From positions 1 through 5,411 of the forward strand of contig JBHWQC010000142.1 of assembly GCA_043425375.1 (NCBI GenBank): a stretch of DNA of 5,411 nucleotides, given 5' to 3'. How positions within the stretch are numbered: the stretch's first letter is position 1; each line of letters starts with the position of its first letter. Origin of the DNA: Atopostipes sp043425375. Its GTDB lineage: Bacteria; Bacillota; Bacilli; Lactobacillales; Carnobacteriaceae_A. Position numbers and translations under genes: made by a program. This document shows, piece after piece, positions 1-5,411 of the stretch. Below the pieces are notes generated by a model. The model saw only the letters and a list, made by a program, of their open reading frames with translations, did no database searches and was not told where the DNA came from.

Positions 1-446
1 CATCTAGGGACAATAGATTTTCGATAATAAGATTTTTCTACTGAGAATTTTCGTCCTTCAATTGACCTGACTCGTTTCACATAATAGATATCTTCATCTT
101 CACTAATGTTTAAATTAGCTATCACTTCCGGGGTTGGTTTAATAATTTGCAAATCAAGTAATTTTGATTCCAATTTAAAATCTTTTAACGTGCTTTTTAA
201 CCCATTGACTTCCGATATATTAATATAGCCTTTCCGCCGAGGTTTACGAACAAAGTTTCCGCTACCTCTTACCTGATAGATATAAGCTTGTTTATTCAGT
301 TCATCTAAAGCAGTTAAAACTGTGTTTTTTCCAACGTTAAATTGTTCCATCAAGACTTCAATGCTCGGTAATTTATCTCCTTGCTTCATATCTTGTTCTT
401 CAATCATTTGAATGATTTTACGAATAATTTCTTTATATTTTGGCAT
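1..446 (-). CDS. GntR/HutC-family transcriptional regulator (3' end cut by window)
   Basis: This is a probable DNA-binding repressor of the divergent beta-glucoside operon. I read 148 codons from the ATG at 446-444 to the window edge. The family is usually about 235-245 residues, so roughly 90 C-terminal residues lie outside. Residues 1-70 form a GntR winged helix: KLPSIEVL (25-32), the recognition-helix region VGKNTVLTALDEL (38-50) and the wing RGSGNFV (60-66), matching the family pattern LPSE..L / R.TVR.AL / G.GTFV. From about residue 85 the sequence fits the start of a UTRA ligand-binding domain, with IYYVKRVRSIEGRKFSVEKSYY (120-141) its typical first strands; UTRA proteins of this group commonly sense phosphorylated sugars. 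I chose the ATG at 446 because GAGAGG (456-451) precedes it well. An in-frame ATG at 464 would add six residues but has a poor ribosome site and almost no leader. Family is certain; the regulated target is inferred from divergent placement. Confidence 0.9.
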   Translation of the reverse strand, partial: MPKYKEIIRKIIQMIEEQDMKQGDKLPSIEVLMEQFNVGKNTVLTALDELNKQAYIYQVRGSGNFVRKPRRKGYINISEVNGLKSTLKDFKLESKLLDLQIIKPTPEVIANLNISEDEDIYYVKRVRSIEGRKFSVEKSYYRKSIVPR

Positions 447-479
447 ATTTCCTCTCACTTTCATGCTTTCTAGCTATTT

Positions 480-508
480 ATTATAGCATATTGAGTTTAA
501 AATATTAA
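480..508 (-). promoter_or_regulatory. Promoter of the GntR regulator
   Basis: On the minus strand there is a perfect -10 box TATAAT (485-480). It is preceded by TGC, giving an extended -10 (TGCTATAAT). Seventeen bases upstream lies TTAATA (508-503), a 4-of-6 match to TTGACA. Transcription would begin near 473, leaving a leader of about 27 bases before the ATG at 446. The -35 box directly abuts the GGGTAT repeat at 509-514, so a repressor bound there could also control its own gene. Inferred from sequence match only. Confidence 0.7.
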
Positions 509-529
509 GGGTATTGACAAACTATACCC
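509..529. promoter_or_regulatory. Putative repressor operator, inverted repeat over the -35 box
   Basis: GGGTAT (509-514) and ATACCC (524-529) form a perfect 6-bp inverted repeat around a 9-base spacer. The left arm abuts the regulator's -35 box and overlaps the first T of the operon -35; the spacer contains the rest of TTGACA. A dimeric GntR protein bound here would block the rightward promoter and probably the leftward one. The cognate regulator is inferred to be the divergent GntR protein; no binding evidence exists in the window. Confidence 0.6.
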
Positions 530-542
530 ATACAGTTAAAAT
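514..542 (+). promoter_or_regulatory. Promoter of the EIIBCA-hydrolase operon
   Basis: A consensus -35 box TTGACA (514-519) is followed after exactly 17 bases by TAAAAT (537-542), a 5-of-6 match to TATAAT. Predicted transcription start is about 549, giving a leader of roughly 47 bases before the GTG at 596. Such a near-consensus sigma-A promoter would be strong unless repressed, which fits the repeated operator-like half-sites overlying the -35 box and the start point. The leader is too short to hold the antiterminator/terminator pair used by BglG/LicT-type control. Confidence 0.85.
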
Positions 543-584
543 GTAAGGGTATTAAATAAACTGTAGGAATAAAAAACATATAAG

Positions 585-598
585 GGTGATATTAAGTG
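585..598 (+). promoter_or_regulatory. Ribosome binding site and GTG start of the EIIBCA gene
   Basis: GGTGAT (585-590) pairs with the outer part of the 16S anti-Shine-Dalgarno (complement AAGGAGGTGAT) and ends five bases before GTG (596-598). An in-frame TAA (593-595) directly precedes the GTG, so no upstream start is possible, and the EIIB domain begins at once after it. The site lacks AGGAGG and uses GTG, so initiation is probably weaker than at the two downstream hydrolase genes. Confidence 0.75.
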
Positions 599-2503
599 GC
601 AAATAATAAAGAAATTGCAGAATTTGTCGTTGAACACATCGGTGGGGAAGAAAATGTTAATTCTTTAGTGCATTGTGCAACACGATTAAGATTTAAATTA
701 AAAGATACTGGACAAGTTGATGAGGAAGCTCTAAAAAATAATCCAGATATTTTAACAGCAGTCGAAAGCGGTGGGCAGTATCAAATAGTGATAGGTAATC
801 ATGTGGCTAAAGTCTATCAAGAGATTATGAATGAATATAATATTGACTCAGCGAACGCTGAAGAGTCTGATGCAGACGAGATCAAACAATCTGCACGGTC
901 AAAAAATCCACTTTCTCGTGTATTTGAATATGTTTCCGGAACATTTTCTCCGTTAATTCCTGCTTTAGCTGGATCTGGAATGATTAAAGCTCTTTTAGCG
1001 GTACTTACGATGGTCGGTTGGCTGAACGCAGATAGTTCAACTTATGCTGTATTAAATGCAGCTTCAAATGGACTATTTTACTTCTTCCCTATCTTTATTG
1101 GGATTTCAGCGGCAAGATTCTTAAAAGCCAATCCGTTTGTCGGTGGAGTAATCGGCGCAGGACTATTAGATCCGAGTTTTACAGCTTTACTAGATACAGG
1201 ACAAAATTTAGATTTTATGGGAATTCCTTTAATTATGTCTAGTTACGCGAATACAGTCTTTCCAATGTTAGTAGCGATTGCATTTTATGCGCCATTGGAA
1301 CGGTTTATTAGAAAATATACACCGGACACGATACAACTGTTCTTTGTACCAATGATGGGTATTTTAATTATGGTACCATTAACAGCATTAGCTTTTGGAC
1401 CTTTCTCTCAATATATTAGTCTATTAATTGCATCTGGGTTGGAAATGCTGCTAGGATTTTCTTCGACATTAACTGGTATAATCTTTGCATCTATCTGGCC
1501 ATTCCTTGTTCTATTCGGTGTTCATTGGGGTATCACACCGATCACTCTTGACAACTTAGCAAGAGGTGGAGATCCACTGAATGCCATGGCAGCCGGCGCT
1601 ACATTTGCTCAGATGGGGATTGCTTTTGGTGTTTTCTTACGATACCGTAAAAATAAAAGATTAAACTCCTTAGCTCTTGCAGGAACAGTTTCAGGAGTGT
1701 TGGCTGGTGTGACAGAGCCCATCTTATACGGATTAGTTTTACGTTATCGCCGTCTAATTCCAATAATGATTGTGTCAAGTGCGGTAGGTGGCGGAATGAT
1801 TGGTCTATTTGGAGCAGAAATGTATAGCTATGCATTCAATAGTGTTTTAACAATCCCTGCTTACGGTCCAATTCCACAATATGTACTCAGCGTTGGAACT
1901 GCTTTTGTTTTAGGTACGGTATTAACGTTTATCTTTGGAATTGGTGAAGAACCAAAAGAAGAAACTACTGCTACCGCAACTACTGCAAATACAGAAGAGA
2001 TAAATGCAGAAGCTCAAGCATATGACAAGGAAGAATTGGCAGAAGGAACTCAGATTACAATTGCCACTCCGCTTGAAGGCGAGTTAATTCCATTATCCGA
2101 AGTAGAAGATGAAGTGTTTGCTTCAGGAGCGATGGGCCAAGGTGCTGCTGTTATACCGACTGTCGGAAAGTTAGTCGCTCCTTTCACAGGAGAAGTGACC
2201 ACATTATTCCCGACAAAACATGCGATTGGCTTAACGGATGAAAATGGGATTGAATTGTTAGTTCATCTCGGAATGGATACCGTCGAATTAAACGGAGAAC
2301 ATTTCACTAGTCATGTAGGAGATGGGGATGAAATTCAGCAAGGTGATGTTTTAATTACGTTCGATATTGAAGCGATTAAACAAGCAGGTTATTCTGTTGT
2401 AACACCTCTGATTATTACCAATACAAATGAGTTTAAACAAGTAGCTAGCGAAAAATCTCGGCATGTTGAACCAGGCGATAAGATTGTAACCGTTGTTAAA
2501 TAA
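596..2503 (+). CDS. bglP: PTS beta-glucoside-specific EIIBCA permease
   Basis: This membrane permease imports a beta-glucoside and phosphorylates it at C6, with phosphate passing HPr to EIIA to EIIB to sugar. At 635 residues it is full length for the single-chain BglP/BglF type. EIIB (about 1-85) has the phospho-cysteine motif HCATRLRF with C27. A charged linker (86-105) leads to EIIC (about 106-450), a hydrophobic multi-span domain with SPLIPALAGSGM (118-129), FGVHWGITP (307-315, H310) and the signature GVTEPILYG (371-379). An Ala/Thr/Glu-rich linker (451-483) joins EIIA (about 484-635), with KHAIGL (H542) and VHLGMDTVEL (active-site H557). The start is the GTG after an in-frame TAA. It heads the operon, 30 bases before the first hydrolase gene. 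The exact sugar (cellobiose, gentiobiose, arbutin, salicin or other) cannot be read from sequence; related sucrose and trehalose permeases share the architecture but would not sit with GH1 enzymes. No key residue is missing. Confidence 0.93.
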   Translation: MANNKEIAEFVVEHIGGEENVNSLVHCATRLRFKLKDTGQVDEEALKNNPDILTAVESGGQYQIVIGNHVAKVYQEIMNEYNIDSANAEESDADEIKQSARSKNPLSRVFEYVSGTFSPLIPALAGSGMIKALLAVLTMVGWLNADSSTYAVLNAASNGLFYFFPIFIGISAARFLKANPFVGGVIGAGLLDPSFTALLDTGQNLDFMGIPLIMSSYANTVFPMLVAIAFYAPLERFIRKYTPDTIQLFFVPMMGILIMVPLTALAFGPFSQYISLLIASGLEMLLGFSSTLTGIIFASIWPFLVLFGVHWGITPITLDNLARGGDPLNAMAAGATFAQMGIAFGVFLRYRKNKRLNSLALAGTVSGVLAGVTEPILYGLVLRYRRLIPIMIVSSAVGGGMIGLFGAEMYSYAFNSVLTIPAYGPIPQYVLSVGTAFVLGTVLTFIFGIGEEPKEETTATATTANTEEINAEAQAYDKEELAEGTQITIATPLEGELIPLSEVEDEVFASGAMGQGAAVIPTVGKLVAPFTGEVTTLFPTKHAIGLTDENGIELLVHLGMDTVELNGEHFTSHVGDGDEIQQGDVLITFDIEAIKQAGYSVVTPLIITNTNEFKQVASEKSRHVEPGDKIVTVVK

Positions 2504-2520
2504 TATTTTTTAAAACTTAT

Positions 2521-2536
2521 AGGAGGATGTTGAATG
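2521..2536 (+). promoter_or_regulatory. Strong ribosome binding site of the first hydrolase gene
   Basis: A full AGGAGG (2521-2526) stands seven bases before ATG (2534-2536). An in-frame TGA (2531-2533) immediately upstream fixes this as the start. The ATG at 2527 is out of frame. The site is much stronger than that of the permease gene, predicting more enzyme than permease from the same message. Confidence 0.85.
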
Positions 2537-3979
2537 TCTAAATTACCGAAAGATTTTTTATGGGGTGGCGCAGTTGCTGCTCATCAATTTGAAGGTGGCT
2601 GGGATCAAGATGGCAAAGGACCAAGTGTTGTTGATGTTATGACAGCTGGAGGACCAGGCCAGCCTCGTAAAATTACAGATACGATTGAGGAAGAAACATT
2701 TTATCCTAATCATGAAGCGATTGATTTTTATAATCGTTATAAAGAGGATGTCAAGTTATTCGCTGAAATGGGTCTGCAAGCACTTCGTACTTCAATAAAC
2801 TGGACACGTATTTTTCCAAATGGTGATGATGAAGAGCCAAATGAAGCAGGACTACAGTTTTATGATGATTTGTTTGATGAATTATTAAAATATGATATTG
2901 AACCGCTCATAACATTGACACATTTTGAAATGCCCTTAAATATTGCAAAAAAATATGGTGGCTTTAGAAGTCGTAAAGTGGTTGATTTATTTGTACGTTT
3001 TGCTGAAGTCGTTTTTGAACGTTATAAAGATAAAGTGACTTATTGGACGACTTTTAATGAAATTAATAACATGATGGATTACACAAACCCAATCTTTTTG
3101 TGGACAAACGTAGGAGTGCAAGTAGAAGAGGGTGAGAATCCAAAAGAAGTCATGTATACAGCCGCACATCATACACTTCTGGCGAGCGCATTAGCAGTTG
3201 CTAAAGGAAAAGAAATCAATCCAGAGTTTAAAATTGGAACAATGGTCTCTCATTTACCTATTTATCCATTGAATTCAAATCCAGAGAATATCATGTTGGC
3301 TGAAGAATCGATGCGTTTACGCTACTTCTTCCCAGATGTGCAGATACGTGGAGAATATCCAAACTACACGTTGAAAGAATTTGAAAGAGAAGGCTTAGAA
3401 ATTCCAATTTTAGAAGGTGACACAGAGATCCTAAAAAATGGAACAGTCGATTATTTAGGTTTCAGTTATTATATGTCCACTGCGGTCGATATAGAGTCTG
3501 GAGCCCAAGAAGACGACAGTGAAAATGTACACGGTAAAATTCCTTATGAAGTAGATAATCCTTATTTAGAAACAAGTGACTGGGATTGGGCGATTGATCC
3601 TGTTGGTTTGCGTTATGTCCTGAATCGTTTTTGGGATCGATATCAAATTCCGTTATTCATTTTAGAAAATGGTTTCGGAGCAGTTGATACTGTTGAAGAA
3701 GATGGTAGTATTCATGACACTGAAAGAATTGAATATCTAAAAGCACATATTCAACAAATGATTAAAGCTGCGGAATACGATGGTGTTGAGTTAATTGGTT
3801 ACACGCCGTGGGGTATTATCGATATTGTATCCTTTACAACAGGTGAGATGAATAAACGATATGGTATGATTTATGTTGACCGTGACAATGAAGGGAATGG
3901 AACCATGGAACGTTCCAAGAAAGATTCATTCGATTGGTATAAAAAAGTCATAGAAAGCAATGGCGAAAATCTCGAATAA
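2534..3979 (+). CDS. 6-phospho-beta-glucosidase, glycoside hydrolase family 1 (first copy)
   Basis: This cytoplasmic retaining hydrolase should cleave the beta-glucoside-6-phosphate delivered by the upstream permease into glucose-6-phosphate and aglycone or sugar. It is complete at 481 residues, the normal size. GH1 marks in order: N-terminal signature FLWGGAVAAHQFEGG (8-22), THFEMP (129-134), acid/base E176 in TTFNEIN, nucleophile E378 in FILENGFG, W426 in YTPWG, and the phosphate-binding end with S433, K441 and Y443 (SFTTGEMNKRYG). That last motif separates 6-phospho-glycosidases from plain beta-glucosidases. Several positions differ from the second copy and from what I recall as usual: YGGF (F144) for YGGW, NMMDYTNPIFLWTNVGV (178-194) after the acid/base, and TMVSHLPIYPLNSNP (236-250). 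These may alter which aglycone fits. It is transcribed with the permease gene and followed directly by a terminator. Function is well supported; substrate is not. Confidence 0.93.
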   Translation: MSKLPKDFLWGGAVAAHQFEGGWDQDGKGPSVVDVMTAGGPGQPRKITDTIEEETFYPNHEAIDFYNRYKEDVKLFAEMGLQALRTSINWTRIFPNGDDEEPNEAGLQFYDDLFDELLKYDIEPLITLTHFEMPLNIAKKYGGFRSRKVVDLFVRFAEVVFERYKDKVTYWTTFNEINNMMDYTNPIFLWTNVGVQVEEGENPKEVMYTAAHHTLLASALAVAKGKEINPEFKIGTMVSHLPIYPLNSNPENIMLAEESMRLRYFFPDVQIRGEYPNYTLKEFEREGLEIPILEGDTEILKNGTVDYLGFSYYMSTAVDIESGAQEDDSENVHGKIPYEVDNPYLETSDWDWAIDPVGLRYVLNRFWDRYQIPLFILENGFGAVDTVEEDGSIHDTERIEYLKAHIQQMIKAAEYDGVELIGYTPWGIIDIVSFTTGEMNKRYGMIYVDRDNEGNGTMERSKKDSFDWYKKVIESNGENLE

Positions 3980-3987
3980 TGTAGTGA

Positions 3988-4033
3988 AAGAAGCCAGCAA
4001 TGTTTTTTAACAAAGACGTCGTTGGCTTTTTCT
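3988..4033 (+). terminator. Rho-independent terminator between the two hydrolase genes
   Basis: Beginning eight bases after the stop codon, arms at 3988-4007 and 4012-4031 can pair over about 20 positions with one A-C mismatch (3999/4020) and a few G-U pairs. The core AAGCCA (3991-3996) faces TGGCTT (4023-4028), and the loop is UAAC (4008-4011). The 3' side runs into TTTTTCT (4027-4033). The stem is AU-rich in its upper half and the U-run is short and partly paired, so termination may be partial, with some read-through to the second hydrolase gene. Confidence 0.75.
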
Positions 4034-4054
4034 ACTTATGAAACAAGGTAGTGA

Positions 4055-4068
4055 CACATTGTAATGTG
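4055..4068. promoter_or_regulatory. Near-palindrome upstream of the second hydrolase gene
   Basis: CACATT (4055-4060) and AATGTG (4063-4068) form a perfect 6-bp inverted repeat around GT. It lies between the terminator and the ribosome site at 4088. It could be an operator for separate control of the second hydrolase, or a small RNA hairpin (5 bp with a four-base loop). It does not resemble the GGGTAT sites of the main promoter, and I see no convincing promoter next to it. Function unknown. Confidence 0.35.
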
Positions 4069-4087
4069 AAGAGAAACAGGAAATTAC

Positions 4088-4103
4088 AGGAGGAATAAAA
4101 ATG
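4088..4103 (+). promoter_or_regulatory. Strong ribosome binding site of the second hydrolase gene
   Basis: AGGAGG (4088-4093) is followed after seven bases by ATG (4101-4103), the same strength and spacing as at the first hydrolase gene. The encoded protein then begins at once with the GH1 N-terminal signature, confirming the start. Confidence 0.85.
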
Positions 4104-5411
4104 AGTTTTTCAAAAGACTTTTTATGGGGTGGCGCAACTGCTGCCAATCAATATGAAGGTGGCTATAACGAAGGCGGACGAGGACTGGCTAATGTGGATG
4201 TTGTGCCACATGGAGAAGATCGCTTTCCAATTATCACTGGACAAATGAAGCATTTGGACTTTGATGAAGAACATTATTATCCTGCTAAAGTAGGGGTCGA
4301 TTTTTACCACCGTTATAAAGAAGATATTGCATTACTTGGTGAAATGGGTTTTAAAACGTTCCGAATTTCAATTGCCTGGACAAGAATATTTCCAAAAGGG
4401 GACGAAAGTGAACCGAATGAAGAAGGGCTACAATTTTATGAAAATATCTTCAAAGAAATGCATAAGCATGGAATTGAACCCCTTGTAACCATTACTCACT
4501 TTGATATGCCGATTCATTTAATTAAAGAGTATGGAGGCTGGCGTAATCGGAAAATTGTCGATTTTTACGAAAACTTAGTCCGAACTTTATTTATCCGTTA
4601 TAAAGACCTTGTTAAATACTGGATTACTTTTAACGAAATTAATGTTCTTTTACATGCACCATTTATGGGCGCTGGAATTGTCTTTGAAGAAGGCGAAAGT
4701 GAAGAACAAGTGAAATACACAGCAGCTCATCATGAATTAATCGCAAGCGCAATGGCAACAAAAATTGCGCATGAAATAAATCCAAAAAACCAAGTAGGCT
4801 GTATGTTGGCAGCTGGTGAATATTATCCAATGACACCAAATCCTAAAGATGTCCGTGAAGCACAAGTGAAAAATCAAGAAAACTACTTCTTTATTGACGT
4901 CCAATCACGCGGAGAATATCCAAATTATGCCTTGAAGCGTTTAGAACGTGAAAGTATTGAAATTCCATTTGAAGAAGGGGATAAAGAACTTCTTAAGGAG
5001 AATACTGTCGATTTTATTTCATTCTCTTACTATTCTTCTCGTGTAGCGTCAGATTCAGAAGAGTATGAACAAGGAGAAGGAAACATTTTACAAACGCTGG
5101 AAAATCCTTATTTAGATGCTTCAGAATGGGGCTGGCAGATTGATCCATTAGGCTTCCGCATCACGATGAATGAATTGTATGACCGTTATCAAAAACCTCT
5201 ATTTGTTGTTGAAAATGGTCTAGGTGCGAATGACACCATTAATGAGAATGGTGAAATCATCGATGATTACCGTATTGACTACTTGCAGCAACATATTCAA
5301 GCAATGAAAGATACGATTGAATTAGATGGTGTGGATGTCATTGGGTATACCACTTGGGGAGCAATTGATTTAGTCTCGGCCAGTACGGGTGAAATGGCTA
5401 AACGATATGGC
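4101..5411 (+). CDS. 6-phospho-beta-glucosidase, glycoside hydrolase family 1 (second copy, 3' end cut by window)
   Basis: A second cytoplasmic GH1 enzyme, open for 437 codons to the right edge; about 40 residues remain by comparison with its 481-residue neighbour. GH1 marks in order: FLWGGATAANQYEGG (7-21), THFDMP (132-137), YGGW (144-147), acid/base E179 in ITFNEIN, AAHHELIASA (208-217), nucleophile E371 in FVVENGLG, W419 in YTTWG, and S426, K434 and Y436 of the phosphate site in SASTGEMAKRYG. Compared with the first copy, this one keeps the more usual motifs (HAPFMGAGIVFEEGE after the acid/base; VGCMLAAGEYYP; NYFFIDVQ), so it looks like the standard form. In the aligned block of residues 62-153 of the first copy, 54 of 92 positions are identical, so the pair is not a recent duplication. 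It lies 121 bases downstream, past a terminator, and may be expressed by read-through or from its own unseen promoter. The gene has no frameshift in the visible part. Confidence 0.93.
   Translation, partial: MSFSKDFLWGGATAANQYEGGYNEGGRGLANVDVVPHGEDRFPIITGQMKHLDFDEEHYYPAKVGVDFYHRYKEDIALLGEMGFKTFRISIAWTRIFPKGDESEPNEEGLQFYENIFKEMHKHGIEPLVTITHFDMPIHLIKEYGGWRNRKIVDFYENLVRTLFIRYKDLVKYWITFNEINVLLHAPFMGAGIVFEEGESEEQVKYTAAHHELIASAMATKIAHEINPKNQVGCMLAAGEYYPMTPNPKDVREAQVKNQENYFFIDVQSRGEYPNYALKRLERESIEIPFEEGDKELLKENTVDFISFSYYSSRVASDSEEYEQGEGNILQTLENPYLDASEWGWQIDPLGFRITMNELYDRYQKPLFVVENGLGANDTINENGEIIDDYRIDYLQQHIQAMKDTIELDGVDVIGYTTWGAIDLVSASTGEMAKRYG

Larger units (their letters stand above)
506..553 (+). 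repeat. Direct repeat TAAGGGTATT, two copies 38 bp apart
   Basis: The ten-base string TAAGGGTATT occurs exactly at 506-515 and at 544-553. The first copy contains the left arm of the inverted repeat at the -35 box; the second covers the predicted start point of the operon. A near copy, TAAGGGTGAT (581-590, 8 of 10 bases), lies 37 bases further on and overlaps the ribosome site. The placement suggests repeated half-sites for one regulator. Confidence 0.7.

Noticed and set aside
462..464. Alternative upstream ATG start for the GntR regulator
   Set aside because: It is in frame and would add MKVRGN, but it lies only about ten bases from the predicted transcript start and lacks a good ribosome site, whereas the ATG at 446 has GAGAGG.
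549..595. RAT/antiterminator hairpin of the LicT/BglG type in the permease leader
   Set aside because: I searched the short leader for a hairpin with an overlapping terminator and found none; the space is too small.
1599..1835. Minus-strand open frame of 78 codons inside the permease gene
   Set aside because: It lies wholly within the well-supported EIIC coding region, shows no recognisable domain, and is a shadow of the real gene.
2504..2533. A terminator or promoter between the permease and first hydrolase genes
   Set aside because: The 30-base gap is AT-rich with a T-run but has no stem-forming repeat and holds only the ribosome site; the genes are most simply co-transcribed.
2987..3172. 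Minus-strand open frame of 61 codons inside the first hydrolase gene
   Set aside because: Antisense to conserved GH1 sequence including the acid/base motif; no support as a gene.
4037..4065. Possible promoter for the second hydrolase gene (TGTAAT at 4060-4065)
   Set aside because: The -10-like box matches 5 of 6, but the position 17 bases upstream reads TATGAA, a poor -35, and there is no TG extension. GTGACA at 4051-4056 has no -10 box at a proper distance. Not strong enough to list.
4122..4310. Minus-strand open frame of 62 codons inside the second hydrolase gene
   Set aside because: Antisense shadow of the GH1 N-terminal region with no family resemblance.

Overview
The window carries one sugar-uptake locus of a low-GC Gram-positive bacterium. 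AT-rich coding sequence, strong AGGAGG ribosome sites, a sigma-A type promoter and protein sequences of the lactic-acid-bacterium kind suggest the order Lactobacillales. The genus cannot be fixed from the window. The locus is built for phosphotransferase (PTS) import of a beta-glucoside followed by intracellular cleavage of the phosphorylated sugar.

Layout. Bases 1-446 (minus strand) hold the first 148 codons of a GntR/HutC-type repressor, cut off by the left edge. Bases 447-595 are a compact divergent control region with one promoter facing each way. Repeated GGGTAT half-sites overlap or abut the promoter elements. Bases 596-2503 (plus) encode a complete single-chain PTS permease, EIIBCA of the beta-glucoside (BglP/BglF) type, with a GTG start. 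After 30 bases comes a complete GH1 6-phospho-beta-glucosidase (2534-3979). A 121-base gap follows, holding a rho-independent terminator, a 14-base near-palindrome and a strong ribosome site. A second, clearly divergent GH1 6-phospho-beta-glucosidase (4101-5411) then runs off the right edge, about 40 residues short of the usual end.

How it works together (inference from families). The permease takes phosphate from HPr through its EIIA and EIIB domains and brings in a beta-glucoside as the 6-phosphate. One or both GH1 enzymes split it to glucose-6-phosphate plus aglycone or glucose. The divergent GntR protein, through its UTRA ligand domain, probably senses a phosphorylated sugar and releases the operators. 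Control thus appears to act at transcription initiation, because the permease leader is too short for the BglG/LicT antitermination device common upstream of such permeases. The terminator between the two hydrolase genes probably lowers, or separately sets, expression of the second enzyme.

I see no mobile element, CRISPR array, RNA gene or novel defence-like system. The points of most interest are the operator architecture, the divergence between the two hydrolases, and the intercistronic terminator with its adjacent palindrome.
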